Shown here: piece by piece, positions 50,519 to 60,240 of the stretch
How the letters are laid out: each line of letters starts with the position of its first letter
Numbering within the stretch: the stretch's first letter is position 1
Source: Pseudomonas chlororaphis subsp. chlororaphis
GTDB lineage: Bacteria; Pseudomonadota; Gammaproteobacteria; Pseudomonadales; Pseudomonadaceae
Assembly (NCBI RefSeq): GCF_003945765.1
Contig: NZ_CP027712.1
Location: 5,146,001-5,210,000, forward strand
Length of the DNA: 64,000 nucleotides
Direction: 5' to 3'
The notes under the pieces: model-generated
Told to the model about the DNA's origin: nothing
Databases searched by the model: none
Seen by the model: only the letters and a program-made list of their open reading frames with translations
Made by a program: the position numbers and the translations under genes

Positions 50519-51838
50519 ATGTTATTCAACCGCCATAACAAAACCATCGACGCCTTGCACCACACCATCGCCCAGCAAGCCAGCCTGCTCGAGGCCATCG
50601 ACCGTTCGATGGCGGTGATCGAGTTCGACCTGGAGGGCACGGTCCTGCAGGCCAACGACAACTTCCTCAAGACCATGGGCTATCGCGCGGAGCAGGTCAT
50701 CGGCCACCCCCATCGGCAGTTCTGCAGTGCCGAATTCGCCCGCGGCAATCAATACCGCGAGCTCTGGACGCGCCTGAAAAACGGCCAGTTCCAATCGGGG
50801 ACCTTCGAGCGCGTCAATGCCCAAGGCCAGCCGGTATGGCTGGAAGCCAGCTATAACCCGATCAGGGATGCCGACGGCAAGGTCTTCAAGGTGGTCAAGT
50901 ACGCTCTCGACGTCACCGAAAAGGTCCAACAGGAAAGCGAGTCCAGGGGCAAGCTGCACGCCATCGATCGCGCCATGGCGGTGATCGAGTTCAACCTCGA
51001 CGGCAGCGTCATCACGGCCAACCAGAACTTCCTCGATCGCCTCGGCTACAGCCTCGCCGAACTCAAGGGCAAGCATCACCGGATCTTCTGCAAGCCCGAG
51101 CTGGCCAACAGCAGCGCCTACCAGGACTTCTGGCAGCGTCTCAACCAGGGCGAGTTCTTCAGCGGGCAGTTCGAGCGTGTCGACAAACGCGGGCAATCGC
51201 TGTGGCTGGAGGCCAATTACAACCCGGTGTACGACGCCGCCGGGCGCCTGTGCAAGGTGGTGAAGTTCGCCTCCGACGTGACCGCGAGGGTGGAGAAACA
51301 CGCCCAGGACGCCCAGAGCGCGACCCAGGCCTATCACATCTCGGTGGAAACCCGGCAAGTCGCCGAACAGGGCACCGCGGTGATCCAGCAGGCGGCCAGC
51401 GAGATGCGCCAGATCGCCGCCAACATCGAAGACTCCTCGACCCTGATCGCCAAGCTCGGCGAGCGCTCCGAGCAGATCACCGCCATCGTCAACACCATCC
51501 GCGCGATCGCCGAGCAGACCAACCTGCTGGCGCTCAATGCCGCGATCGAAGCCGCGCGTGCCGGCGAGCAGGGCCGGGGTTTTGCCGTGGTCGCCGACGA
51601 AGTCCGGCAACTGGCCGCCCGTACCAGCGGCTCGACCGCGGAAATCTCGGGGATGATCGACATGATCCAGCAAGAAACCCAGCAGGCCATCAAAAGCATG
51701 GACGGGACCCGGGACCGGGCGGCCAAGGGCGTGGACCTGGCGGATCAGGCCGGCACGGTGATCCTGCAGATTCGCGACGGTGCCGGCGAGGCGGTACAGG
51801 CGGTGAGCATGTTCGCCAACGAGCGTACCGCGCTCTGA
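50519..51838 (+). CDS. bdlA: BdlA-like soluble chemoreceptor with two PAS domains
   Basis: 439 residues, no membrane segment. Two closely similar PAS domains (about 22-135 and 145-258; [14 protein letters not shown] and [14 protein letters not shown]) precede an MCP signalling domain with the hairpin [36 protein letters not shown] (in part). This matches BdlA of P. aeruginosa, which triggers biofilm dispersion in response to c-di-GMP and environmental cues. The signalling domain is short, as in BdlA. The neighbouring diguanylate cyclase may be a functional partner. Confidence 0.83.
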   Translation: MLFNRHNKTIDALHHTIAQQASLLEAIDRSMAVIEFDLEGTVLQANDNFLKTMGYRAEQVIGHPHRQFCSAEFARGNQYRELWTRLKNGQFQSGTFERVNAQGQPVWLEASYNPIRDADGKVFKVVKYALDVTEKVQQESESRGKLHAIDRAMAVIEFNLDGSVITANQNFLDRLGYSLAELKGKHHRIFCKPELANSSAYQDFWQRLNQGEFFSGQFERVDKRGQSLWLEANYNPVYDAAGRLCKVVKFASDVTARVEKHAQDAQSATQAYHISVETRQVAEQGTAVIQQAASEMRQIAANIEDSSTLIAKLGERSEQITAIVNTIRAIAEQTNLLALNAAIEAARAGEQGRGFAVVADEVRQLAARTSGSTAEISGMIDMIQQETQQAIKSMDGTRDRAAKGVDLADQAGTVILQIRDGAGEAVQAVSMFANERTAL

Positions 51839-51929
51839 ACCGGCGCCTCTGACTCAACGGTGGCGACGCCAGGGAAGGCGTCGGGCAACGGGCTATAGTG
51901 AGCGACAGTCCCATCGCCCCGAGCCCGCC

Positions 51930-52469
51930 ATGAACCCGACTCCATCCGAAACCGCCTCAGCCGCCCCTGTCGACCACCTGCGTTTCCACCGTCCCCACGC
52001 CCATCTGGCCCCGACCTTCGGCACCGACCGCTTTGCCCTGAAGGCCGAAGCCTTCGCCCGCTTTTTCGGCACCCCGACCTTTCTCGGCGCGCAAACCCTG
52101 ATCGTACTGATCTGGATCGGGCTCAACCTGAGCGGGGTGACGCACTTCGACGTCTACCCCTTCATCCTTCTCAACCTGGCTTTCAGCCTGCAAGCGGCCT
52201 ATGCCGCGCCACTGATCCTGCTGGCCCAGACTCGCCAGGCCGCGCGCGACAAAGCCCAGACCGACGCCGATGCCCAGCACCGCGAAGCCATCGCTATCGC
52301 CAACAGCGAACGCCAGGCGCAAGCCGCGCAACACAGCGCGCAACTGCTCGAACTGCTGGAGCAGAACACCCGCCTGACCGAGATGACCAAACAGCTGAGC
52401 GAACGCATCGAGGGCCTGACCTCGGAAATGCACCGGCACGTCCTGCACAAGGACCCGCCCCAGGCATGA
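51930..52469 (+). CDS. DUF1003 membrane protein
   Basis: 179 residues. The DUF1003 region (FARFFGTPTFLGAQTLIVLIWIGLNL, FDVYPFILLNLAFSLQAAYAAPLILLAQTRQA in part) has two membrane helices around residues 50-105, followed by a charged coiled coil (about 110-170) that probably lies in the cytoplasm. Function unknown. It converges on a LysR gene, whose end lies one base away. Confidence 0.88.
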   Translation: MNPTPSETASAAPVDHLRFHRPHAHLAPTFGTDRFALKAEAFARFFGTPTFLGAQTLIVLIWIGLNLSGVTHFDVYPFILLNLAFSLQAAYAAPLILLAQTRQAARDKAQTDADAQHREAIAIANSERQAQAAQHSAQLLELLEQNTRLTEMTKQLSERIEGLTSEMHRHVLHKDPPQA

Positions 52470-52470
52470 C

Positions 52471-53385
52471 TCACTGCGGCGCGCGCAGACGCTGGCTCAA
52501 TTCGTCGAACAGCGTCACCACCGCGCGCAACGCCCGGCAGTCGGCCCGGGTCAGCAACCAGAGCGCGGTGTCGCACCCCGGCAGCGGATCGCTCAGGGGT
52601 TGCAGGGCGGAGGTGTCGTCGAGCAGGAAATCCGGCAACACCGCCACCCCCAGCCCGGCCTTCACCAGCTCGCTGACCGCCAGCATGCTGTTGCAGCGAT
52701 AGCCCGGCACCACACCGGGCAACGCCTGCCGGCGCCAGGCGACCGTGGCGTGGTCCGGGAGAAAATCGTCCGGGGCGATCCAGGTCAGCCCGGCCAGATC
52801 CGTCGAGGCGACCGACTGCCTGTAGGCCGGGCTGGCACAGACCCGGTAAGACACCGCCCGCAACTGCCGGCCCACCAGGTGCTCGGGCGGTGTGCGTGTC
52901 AGGCGCAGGGCCAGGTCGGCGTCGCGCCGGCTGAGGTTGGCGAAATCATTGGAGGTACTGAGCTCCAGGGCCAGTGCCGGATAGCGCGGCATGAAGTGCG
53001 CCAGCGCTGGTAACAACAGGCCCTGCAGCACCGAGTCGGTACAGGTCAGGCGCACCGTGCCGCTGACCACCGCGCCGCCCTGCTCCACCCCGACCCGTGC
53101 CGCGTCCAGTGCCTGTTCCGCGCGTTCGGCCTGCTCGGCCAGGGTGCGGGCCAGGCCGGTGGGCAGGTAGCCAGCGCGGCTCTTGTCGAACAGCTGCTGG
53201 CCCAGCGCGGCCTCGAGGCGGCGCACCGCACGAAACACCGTGGACACATCGACTTTCAACAACGCCGCCGCGCGGGCCAGGGAGCCGCCGCGCACCAGGG
53301 CGAGGATCAGCGACAGGTCGGGGTAGTCGAGCCGATAGTGCGTGGATGCATTGATCACTTGGATAAACGCCAATATTGAGTGCAT
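52471..53385 (-). CDS. LysR-family transcriptional regulator
   Basis: 304 residues from the ATG at 53385. The N-terminal winged helix is LDYPDLSLILALVRGGSLARAAALLKVDVSTVFRAVRRLEAALG (read in part), with Thr/Val in place of the usual Ser-Gln recognition residues, then the effector domain. It is divergent from the amidotransferase-like gene 61 bases away, its probable target. A 12-residue upstream extension was rejected. Confidence 0.86.
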   Translation of the reverse strand: MHSILAFIQVINASTHYRLDYPDLSLILALVRGGSLARAAALLKVDVSTVFRAVRRLEAALGQQLFDKSRAGYLPTGLARTLAEQAERAEQALDAARVGVEQGGAVVSGTVRLTCTDSVLQGLLLPALAHFMPRYPALALELSTSNDFANLSRRDADLALRLTRTPPEHLVGRQLRAVSYRVCASPAYRQSVASTDLAGLTWIAPDDFLPDHATVAWRRQALPGVVPGYRCNSMLAVSELVKAGLGVAVLPDFLLDDTSALQPLSDPLPGCDTALWLLTRADCRALRAVVTLFDELSQRLRAPQ

Positions 53386-53446
53386 GAGCGCCAATCTATA
53401 GTGGCGTCCAGCAACCGACAAGCGTTGGCCCTACCAGGAGAAGTCC

Positions 53447-54166
53447 ATGCCGCACATCGCACATCCGCCGACCCTGCACATCGCCCTGGTGGGCGACTAC
53501 GACCCTCAGGTCACAGCGCACCAGGCCATTCCCCTGGCCCTGGAAATGGCCGCCGAGGAAACCAGCCTCAAGGTGCACTACCGCTGGCTGGCCACCGACA
53601 GCCTCACCAGCGACGCGCTACTGCAAGCGGCCGACGGCATCTGGTGTGTGCCCGCCAGCCCCTACCGCTCGATGGACGGTGCCCTGCGGGCGATCCGCTT
53701 TGCCCGCGAACAGCACCGCCCCTTCCTCGGCACCTGCGGCGGTTTTCAGCACGCGGTGCTGGAGTACGCGCGCAACGTGCTGGGCTGGACCGATGCCGAA
53801 CACGGCGAAACCCATCCCGAGGCCGAGCGCGCCTTGCTCACGCCGCTGACCTGCGCCCTGGTGGAAGCCACCGACAGCATTCACCTGTGCGCAGGCAGCC
53901 GCATCGCCGAAGCCTATGGCGAGCACCAGATCAGTGAAGGTTATCGCTGTCGCTACGGGGTCAATCCGCAGTTCGCGGCGCAACTGCTCAAGCACGACCT
54001 GCGCCCCAGCGGCTACGACTCGGCCGGCGACCTGCGGGCGCTGGAACTGCGCGACCAGCGGTTTTTCATCGCCACCCTGTTCCAGCCGGAACGGGCAGCG
54101 CTCAAAGGCGTCGTGCCGCCCCTGGTCAGCGCCCTGCTCGCCGCTTGCCTGGAGCGTCACGCATGA
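53447..54166 (+). CDS. CTP-synthase-like class I glutamine amidotransferase (C26 family) with altered triad
   Basis: 239 residues corresponding to the amidotransferase half of CTP synthase standing alone. The nucleophile elbow GTCGGFQHAVLEYARNVLG is intact (Cys in place). The usual HPE motif that supplies the catalytic His-Glu pair is FQPERAAL here, so the histidine is replaced by glutamine. It may bind or process a non-glutamine ligand. Its stop overlaps the next ORF by four bases (ATGA), and a divergent LysR probably controls the pair. Confidence 0.82.
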   Translation: MPHIAHPPTLHIALVGDYDPQVTAHQAIPLALEMAAEETSLKVHYRWLATDSLTSDALLQAADGIWCVPASPYRSMDGALRAIRFAREQHRPFLGTCGGFQHAVLEYARNVLGWTDAEHGETHPEAERALLTPLTCALVEATDSIHLCAGSRIAEAYGEHQISEGYRCRYGVNPQFAAQLLKHDLRPSGYDSAGDLRALELRDQRFFIATLFQPERAALKGVVPPLVSALLAACLERHA

Positions 54167-54492
54167 TCGCCCGCACACCCGAGGCGCCCTATTACGCGGT
54201 GATTTTCAGCGCCCAGCGCCGCGAACCAGACCCGGCCTACGAGCAGACCGCCGAACGCATGGTCGAACTGGCGCGGCAGCAACCGGGGTTTCTCGGCCTG
54301 GAGTTCGCGCGTAACGAGGAGGGCTTCGGCATCACGGTCTCCTATTGGCGGGACCAGGCCTCGATCCTCGCCTGGAAGCAGCAGGCCGAACACCGCATCG
54401 CCCGCGAACGCGGGCGCAGCGACTGGTACGCGGCCTGTCACACCCGGGTGTGCAAGGTCGAACGCGCCTACCTGTTCGAACGCTCGCGATAG
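54163..54492 (+). CDS. antibiotic biosynthesis monooxygenase (ABM)-domain protein
   Basis: 109 residues, single dimeric alpha/beta-barrel domain: YYAVIFSAQRRE, MVELARQQPGFLGLEFARNEEGFGITVSYWRD (in part) and the closing VERAYLFER strand. Proteins of this fold include small cofactor-free oxygenases and isomerases. It is translationally coupled to the CTP-synthase-like gene, which suggests a two-protein pathway or stress response of unknown substrate. Confidence 0.85.
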   Translation: MIARTPEAPYYAVIFSAQRREPDPAYEQTAERMVELARQQPGFLGLEFARNEEGFGITVSYWRDQASILAWKQQAEHRIARERGRSDWYAACHTRVCKVERAYLFERSR

Positions 54493-54519
54493 CACCAGCC
54501 CGGCCACCGCGCATCCCGG

Positions 54520-54852
54520 TTATTGCGCCGCCGGCAGCAGATTGCGCACCGCCGAAATCTCCGGCAGGTCGGTGCGGCGCATGTACACGCGCAAGGGTTC
54601 GCTGATGTTGATGCGGTCGTCGATGTTCTGTTCCAGCAGCAGCTGGATCAGCTCGCGCTTGAGCACCATGACCTGGCCCTCGGCGCTGGCCCAGACGAAT
54701 TCGCTGGCGGGGGTGATGGCGTCGTCGGCGACGTCCATGCCGAAGGAGTCTTCGCTGAAGCGCACGATGTGCTGGCCGCTCTTGCGGTTGAAACCGACAA
54801 ACCCCTTGAGCTGGTCGGCGGCCTGGCAGATGAGTTCGGATGTGATGCGCAT
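54520..54852 (-). CDS. conserved small protein of unknown function
   Basis: 110 residues from the ATG at 54852. The sequence looks like a compact soluble protein (LICQAADQLKGFVGFNRKSG, HIVRFSEDSFGMDV, VLKRELIQLLLEQNIDDRI). I do not recognise the family. A 65-residue upstream open extension crosses a region without coding features and was excluded. It is divergent from glpQ. Confidence 0.65.
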   Translation of the reverse strand: MRITSELICQAADQLKGFVGFNRKSGQHIVRFSEDSFGMDVADDAITPASEFVWASAEGQVMVLKRELIQLLLEQNIDDRINISEPLRVYMRRTDLPEISAVRNLLPAAQ

Positions 54853-55102
54853 GGTAAACCTCACTGAGTGCCCCGAAGGACAGGTGATCGATGGTTTACA
54901 CGCCAGGCAAGAGTGGAAATGTTTTCGCGCTTCCCTCTGACGGGGAAACTTCAGGGCGCAAGCGTACTGCAAAGCACCCCACAAAAGCGTTGGAAAATTT
55001 GCCGCAGGTGCAGATTTATGTCGGTTTCGCGATAGCACAACGGCCATTCAATTGTTAAAAGGTAGTCCTTTGAAAATCGCCCTCCACGAAAGGACCTCGA
55101 CC

Positions 55103-56227
55103 ATGCCTGCCACCTTCACCAAAAGCGCCCTGATGCTGAGCCTGATGCTTGGCCTGGGCCAGGCACAGGCCGCCAGCCCAAGCCCCACCGCACTGGCTGT
55201 CAGCCAAGGCATTCCACATCCCGCGGTGATCGCTCACCGGGGCGCGTCCTTCGATGCACCGGAGTCCACCGCCGCCGCCTACAAACTGGCCCGCGACCTG
55301 GGCGCCGACTACCTGGAAATGGACCTGCAACGCAGCAAGGACGGCGTGCTGTTCGCCCTGCACGACAACAACCTGCAACGCACCACCGACGTTGCCAGCA
55401 AGTTTCCCGAGCGCAAGGACAGCCCGGCCAACGCCTTCACCATGGCCGAGCTGAAAACCCTCGACGCCGGCAGCTGGTTCAACCAGGCCTATCCCGACCG
55501 TGCCCGTGCGAGCTACGTCGGCCTGAAGATCCTGACCCTCGACGAAATCATCGACATCGCCCAGAGCAACCCGCATCACAAACCCGGCCTGTACATCGAG
55601 ACCAAGGAGCCCAAGCAGTTCCCCGGCATCGAGCACGACCTCAAGGAAAAACTCCAGGACCGCGGCTGGCTCAGCCCGGCCGGCTCCAAGCTGGCGAAAA
55701 GCGACCTGGCGGTAGGCCAGGGCAAAGGCAAGGTGGTGTTGCAGACCTTCGAGAAGAGCAGCCTGGAACTGCTGCAGAAAGAAATGCCGAAAGTGCCGAA
55801 GATCCTCCTGCTGTGGATCGGTGAAGGCGGCATGCAGCCCAAGTCCGACGTGTCCTTCGCCAACAGCGGCGAGAAGGACAAGGCGGCCTACTACGCCAAG
55901 CAGGAGCCCAAGGACAAGGCCGAGTTCGAGCAGTGGGTCAGCTACGCCAAGGCCCAGGGCGCCATCGGCACCGGCCCGTCGGCGGCACTGGCCAACGGTG
56001 GCGACCAGAGCTATTTCGACCTGGTGCAACCCTGGATGAACCAGTTCACCCACGACCAGGGCCTGCTGGTGCACGTCTACACCATCGACGAGCCGGTGGA
56101 CTTCAAGAAGGTCCTGGACTCCGGTGTCGACGGCATCTTCACCAACCGCGCCGCGGAACTGCTCAAGTACGCCAAGCGTCCGGCCAGCGGCAGCGTCAGC
56201 CAGTTGCTCGAGGCCAACGGCTACTGA
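55103..56227 (+). CDS. glpQ: secreted glycerophosphodiester phosphodiesterase
   Basis: 374 residues with a signal peptide (about 1-24, ending AQAAS). The GDPD catalytic motifs are AHRGASFDAPESTAAA (HR...E), YLEMDLQRSKDGVLFALHDNNLQRTTD (E-x-D and H, in part) and YIETKEP. It hydrolyses glycerophosphodiesters from phospholipids in the periplasm, releasing glycerol-3-phosphate. The ATG at 55103 follows AAAGGA. The AraC regulator begins ten bases past its stop. Confidence 0.92.
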   Translation: MPATFTKSALMLSLMLGLGQAQAASPSPTALAVSQGIPHPAVIAHRGASFDAPESTAAAYKLARDLGADYLEMDLQRSKDGVLFALHDNNLQRTTDVASKFPERKDSPANAFTMAELKTLDAGSWFNQAYPDRARASYVGLKILTLDEIIDIAQSNPHHKPGLYIETKEPKQFPGIEHDLKEKLQDRGWLSPAGSKLAKSDLAVGQGKGKVVLQTFEKSSLELLQKEMPKVPKILLLWIGEGGMQPKSDVSFANSGEKDKAAYYAKQEPKDKAEFEQWVSYAKAQGAIGTGPSAALANGGDQSYFDLVQPWMNQFTHDQGLLVHVYTIDEPVDFKKVLDSGVDGIFTNRAAELLKYAKRPASGSVSQLLEANGY

Positions 56228-56237
56228 GCCGGTCGCC

Positions 56238-56918
56238 GTGCGCACGCCCGAGTGGACAGGCCAGCTGTGGCTCGGGCGTGACTACGGACTGATCCAGGGC
56301 GAGCTGGGGCGTACCGCGCCCCACGCCCACTACGCCCATCAACTGATCCTCGCCCCCGCCGCACCGGTCACCGTCAGCCTCGACGACCAACCCTGCCCCG
56401 CAAAGCATGTGTTCATCCCGGCCATGCAACGGCATGCGATCCTCGACGCGCCCGGGACCCTGTTCACCCTCTACGCCGAACCGCTGACGATTGACGCCCA
56501 GGCCCTGCAAGACAGCCTGCTGGGTGTCGAACTGACGCTGCCGGCGCTGGCCGAGGCGCTGCGGCGTTGCCCGCGCCGAATCTTGCAGGACCGGCGGATC
56601 GAAAAGGCCCTGACCGCTCTCGACCGACAATTGGCCGGCAAGGTCTCGGCCAGCGCCCTGGCGGCCCATGCGCACCTGTCCCTGAGCCAGCTCGAGCGGC
56701 TGTTCAGCGGCCAGCTCGGGTTGCCGGTGCGGCGCCTGGTGCTGTGGCGGCGCCTGCGCCTGGCGATGGGCCTGGTGCTGGCGGGCCAGGCCATCACCGA
56801 GGCGGCTCATGGCGCCGGGTTTGCCGATTCCGCGCACTTCTCCCGCACCCTGAAAACCCTGTTCGGCGTCACCGCGCGCCAAGCCCTGCAACACATCGAG
56901 CTGCGCCTGCTGGACTGA
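56238..56918 (+). CDS. AraC-family regulator downstream of glpQ
   Basis: 226 residues from a GTG ten bases after the glpQ stop. The N-terminal cupin-like part (APHAHYAHQLILAPAAPVTVSL) is short, and the C-terminal double HTH is clear (ASALAAHAHLSLSQLERLFSGQLGLPVRRL and ITEAAHGAGFADSAHFSRTLKTLFG, both in part). Close spacing suggests co-transcription with glpQ, and it may regulate it. Its stop is one base from the convergent hydroxylase gene. Confidence 0.8.
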   Translation: MRTPEWTGQLWLGRDYGLIQGELGRTAPHAHYAHQLILAPAAPVTVSLDDQPCPAKHVFIPAMQRHAILDAPGTLFTLYAEPLTIDAQALQDSLLGVELTLPALAEALRRCPRRILQDRRIEKALTALDRQLAGKVSASALAAHAHLSLSQLERLFSGQLGLPVRRLVLWRRLRLAMGLVLAGQAITEAAHGAGFADSAHFSRTLKTLFGVTARQALQHIELRLLD

Positions 56919-56919
56919 C

Positions 56920-57807
56920 TCAACGGCGCAACGGCAAGGGCACCGGCGGTTCCTCATACACGGCTTGCCTGCTGAAGGGTGCGAGCAACTGTCGCCAATA
57001 CGCCTGCGGATAATCCGGCTGGCTGCCGATGCCCAGGTCGCCCTGGCGGATCGGGTAGGCCGAGGAATAAAACGCCGTGCCCAGCAGCCAGTCCCAGACA
57101 TTCAGGAACAGGCCGAAATTCACATTGCCGGCGGTGCCGTACTTCATGTGGTGAAAGCGGTGCATCGGCGCCCAGGCAAACACCCAGCCCAGGGGACCGG
57201 GGCGCATGTCGACATTGGAGTGCTGCAACAGCAGCTGGATGGCAATGGCAAACGCCAGCAGTTGCGCCACCGGCAAGGGGACTCCCAAAAACAGCAGCGG
57301 CAACAGCCCGGCGCTGGCTTCAACGGCTTGATGCAGCGGATGCTTCATCAAGCCGTTGAAGCCATACAAACGCTGCACGCTGTGATGCACCGCGTGCAGA
57401 CGCCACAGCCAGGGCAACCGATGGCTGAAGTAATGCGCCAGGGTCAGGCCGCAGTCGGCGACGACCATCGCCAGCGCCAACTGCGCCCACAGCGACCAGC
57501 CGCGCGGCCACAGGCCATCGAACGCCAGCAGGCTCACCAGCCCCGGCAACAGCAGCAACCCCAGGGCATTCAGGCTTTCATTGACCAGTGCGTGCAACAC
57601 GTCACGCAAGCGATCCTGTTGCGGGCGGTTCCAGTCCACCTCATAGGGCAACCACCACTCCGCCAGAAAGGACACCCCCAGCGCCCCGGCGAACACCAGC
57701 AGCAACCAGCCCGGGGCCAGCCCCGGTGTGCCCATCACCCACACGCCAGCGCCGATGAAGCCGGCGAAAAACGCGGGACCGTACAAGCCTTTGATCATTG
57801 CTTTCAT
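56920..57807 (-). CDS. fatty acid hydroxylase / sterol desaturase superfamily membrane protein
   Basis: 295 residues from an ATG preceded by AGGAG. Several membrane helices surround the histidine clusters of this diiron superfamily: HYFSHRLPWLWRLHAVHHS, NGLMKHPLHQ and HRFHHMKYG. It probably oxidises a lipid at the inner membrane; the substrate cannot be inferred. The gene is monocistronic. Confidence 0.87.
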   Translation of the reverse strand: MKAMIKGLYGPAFFAGFIGAGVWVMGTPGLAPGWLLLVFAGALGVSFLAEWWLPYEVDWNRPQQDRLRDVLHALVNESLNALGLLLLPGLVSLLAFDGLWPRGWSLWAQLALAMVVADCGLTLAHYFSHRLPWLWRLHAVHHSVQRLYGFNGLMKHPLHQAVEASAGLLPLLFLGVPLPVAQLLAFAIAIQLLLQHSNVDMRPGPLGWVFAWAPMHRFHHMKYGTAGNVNFGLFLNVWDWLLGTAFYSSAYPIRQGDLGIGSQPDYPQAYWRQLLAPFSRQAVYEEPPVPLPLRR

Positions 57808-57959
57808 CACTGCCTCTCCTGTTCGAGAGCACAGCTTGAAAGACCCGAGGGCCACGGCGATTGAACAAACGGCGCAAAGCTTGCGCTGAATTAAGGGTGA
57901 ATTAAGTTGTACCGGCTAACCTGAACCCACTTAAACGAATCACCCCAAGGAAAGACCCT

Positions 57960-58277
57960 ATGAAAACGTTGACTGCCCTGTTCGCCGCTACCGCCCTGAC
58001 CCTGACCGCCGGCCTGGCCCAGGCCGACGTGCGCCCGGACCTGATCTCGGGCCTGCTCAAGGCCGGCACCATCATGGACCTGGAAAAACTCAACCAGGCA
58101 GCACTGGCCGAACACCCTGGCACCACCGCCGCCAACATCACCGACACCGAGCTTGAGCAAACAGCGGCCGGCGCCTACGTCTACCAGGTGGAACTGCGTG
58201 ACGCCAAGGGCGTCGAGTGGGACGTCGACCTGGATGCCAAGACCGGCAAGGTCCTGAGCAACAAGCAAGACAAGTAA
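57960..58277 (+). CDS. secreted PepSY-domain protein
   Basis: 105 residues. A signal peptide (MKTLTALFAATALTLTAGLAQAD) is followed by one PepSY domain (ITDTELEQTAAGAYVYQVELRDAKGVEWDVDLDAKTGKVL, in part). Such periplasmic proteins often accompany two-component systems or modulate proteases. No such partner is adjacent, and its role is unknown. Confidence 0.88.
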   Translation: MKTLTALFAATALTLTAGLAQADVRPDLISGLLKAGTIMDLEKLNQAALAEHPGTTAANITDTELEQTAAGAYVYQVELRDAKGVEWDVDLDAKTGKVLSNKQDK

Positions 58278-58288
58278 TTCTTCAGGAC

Positions 58289-58326
58289 AAAAAAAGCCGC
58301 GCGGCCGAAAGGCCACGCGGCTTTTT
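58289..58326. terminator. bidirectional intrinsic terminator
   Basis: Stem AAAAAGCCGCG-C-GGCC / GGCC-A-CGCGGCTTTTT with a GAAA loop and one mismatch. T-runs occur on both strands, so it serves both the PepSY gene and the convergent chemoreceptor gene. Confidence 0.9.
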
Positions 58327-58340
58327 CATGCGCTGGCGCA

Positions 58341-59966
58341 TCAGGCACTCAGGCGTGCCGTCACCTCGTTCAACTGCCCCGACAGCTCGTGCAGGTTCTG
58401 GCTGGCGCGCTCGGTGCGCTGCACGTTATCCAGGTTGGTGCTGGCGATCGTGGTGATCTCGGTCAGGTTGCGCGAGATGTCCTCGGCCACCGAGGTCTGC
58501 TCTTCCGCCGCCGTGGCGATCTGCCGGTTCATGTCGCGGATCGCCTCGACCGCCTCGGTGATCCGCTCCAGCATGGCGCCGGCCTGGGTCACCTGCTCGA
58601 CGCTGGCATCGCTGCGCGCCTGGCCACTCTCGATCGCATGGGCAGCGTCCAGCGCGCCGGTCTGCACGCTCTGGATAATCTGGTTGATCTCGATGATCGA
58701 CGCCGCGGTGCGCTGCGCCAGGCTGCGTACCTCGTCGGCGACCACGGCGAAGCCACGCCCGGCCTCGCCGGCCCGGGCCGCCTCGATGGCCGCGTTGAGC
58801 GCCAGCAGGTTGGTCTGCTCGGCGATGCCACGGATCACCTCCAGCACCTTGCCGATACGCCCGCTGTCGGCCTCCAGGCGGCGGATCACCTCGGCGGTGT
58901 TGGCGATTTCGCCACGCATCAGGGTGATGGTGTGGATGGTGCCCTGCATCACCTGCTCGCCCTGCTGGGCCGACTGATCGGCGTCATCGGCGGCGCGCGC
59001 CGCATCCGCCGCATGGCGCGCCACTTCCTGGGCGGTGGCGGACATTTCATTCATCGCCGTGGCGACCTGGTCGGTGCGATTGAACTGATCGTTGGTGCCC
59101 TGGGACATCAGGGTGGCAATCGCATTCAGTTCGCCGCTGGAGCTGTCCAGGTCGGTGGCGCTGCGCTGCAGGCGGCTGAAGGTGTCAGCGAGGAAATCCC
59201 GCAAGGTATTGGCGGCCACCGCCAGCTTGCCCAACTCGTCCTGGCGGCTGCTGGCCACGCGTTCGGCAATCCGCCCACGGCTGAGTTGCGCCACGTAGTC
59301 GATCAACTGACGGATCGGTTCCACCAGGCTGCGGTTGACCAGCCACAGGCTCAGCAGGCCGATCAGCAAGCCCGAGGCCAGCATCACCAGCAGGCCGATC
59401 CACACCGTGCGCTGGGCGGCGGCGCTGATGTCGCGCGACCGCTCGCTGCCCTGCTTGCGCAGCTCGCTCACCAGTGCGCTCATCTGCTCGCTGGCGGCGC
59501 GGTCCACGCCCTTGACCGCGGCATCGCCGGCGGCCGGGTCGGCACCGGCGGCGACAAAGGCATCGCGGCCTTTCTGGTACGCCGTGCCCAGCACCCGATG
59601 TTCTTCACGCAAGCGCTCGATACGGCCCTTGAGCGCCGCATCGATGCCGGGCTCGGCCGCCAGCTGGCCAAGAATGCCCTGCACATCGCGCTGGCGATCC
59701 TCGAACTGCTGCCAGTATTTGCTCAGGTCGGCGCTCTGCTTGCCACGCAGCAACACGTTTTTCCATTCCTGCACCTGGACCTTGAATTGCAGGTTGGCTT
59801 CATCGATCAACTGCGAGGTGCGCAACGGCCCCTCGATCAGCTCGCGATAACCTTGCACGCCGTTGGACAGGAAGTGAAAACACGCCAGCGCGATCAACAG
59901 CACCGCCAGCAGGCTGCCGCTCAACAAAGCCAGAACTTGCGCTCTCAGGGATTTTTGCAAGGACAT
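58341..59966 (-). CDS. methyl-accepting chemotaxis protein
   Basis: 541 residues. Membrane helix 1 (about 12-32) and helix 2 (about 190-212) enclose a periplasmic four-helix-bundle sensor. A HAMP domain ([20 protein letters not shown]) and a cytoplasmic signalling hairpin with [36 protein letters not shown] (in part) follow. The ligand is not evident. The start at 59966 ([10 protein letters not shown]) puts the first helix in the normal position; a 59-residue upstream extension was rejected. A FliA-like promoter precedes it. Confidence 0.92.
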   Translation of the reverse strand: MSLQKSLRAQVLALLSGSLLAVLLIALACFHFLSNGVQGYRELIEGPLRTSQLIDEANLQFKVQVQEWKNVLLRGKQSADLSKYWQQFEDRQRDVQGILGQLAAEPGIDAALKGRIERLREEHRVLGTAYQKGRDAFVAAGADPAAGDAAVKGVDRAASEQMSALVSELRKQGSERSRDISAAAQRTVWIGLLVMLASGLLIGLLSLWLVNRSLVEPIRQLIDYVAQLSRGRIAERVASSRQDELGKLAVAANTLRDFLADTFSRLQRSATDLDSSSGELNAIATLMSQGTNDQFNRTDQVATAMNEMSATAQEVARHAADAARAADDADQSAQQGEQVMQGTIHTITLMRGEIANTAEVIRRLEADSGRIGKVLEVIRGIAEQTNLLALNAAIEAARAGEAGRGFAVVADEVRSLAQRTAASIIEINQIIQSVQTGALDAAHAIESGQARSDASVEQVTQAGAMLERITEAVEAIRDMNRQIATAAEEQTSVAEDISRNLTEITTIASTNLDNVQRTERASQNLHELSGQLNEVTARLSA

Positions 59967-60077
59967 CGAATGAGATCTCTCAACAGGGATAGAGCACGCC
60001 CGAGGCGGGCATGGGTAGCGTGCGAACATCCCTGTCAGGCAAACCGGGGCAAGCCGATCGTGCAGTCGTCGTAGGCG

Positions 60078-60104
60078 TGATCGGCCTGAAACAGGCTTTC
60101 TTGA
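60078..60104 (-). promoter_or_regulatory. FliA (sigma-28)-like promoter of the chemoreceptor gene
   Basis: The minus strand reads TCAAGAAA, 11 bases, GCCGATCA. The TCAAG core and seven of eight -10 bases match sigma-28 promoters. It lies about 112 bases upstream of the ATG, and chemoreceptor genes are classic FliA targets. It provides an internal reference for the FliA-like sites near 5.5 kb. Confidence 0.6.
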
Positions 60105-60240
60105 GCGCCTCCGACAGCCGGTTATAACCGCCGAATGTCGCACTTCGAATCGTCACAAAATAGTCATGAAGCCTTGCGATGATCGGGCTCAAGTGAACCT
60201 GTAAAACCGCCTACAGGTGCCTTCCCTCCTGCGAGCCTCC

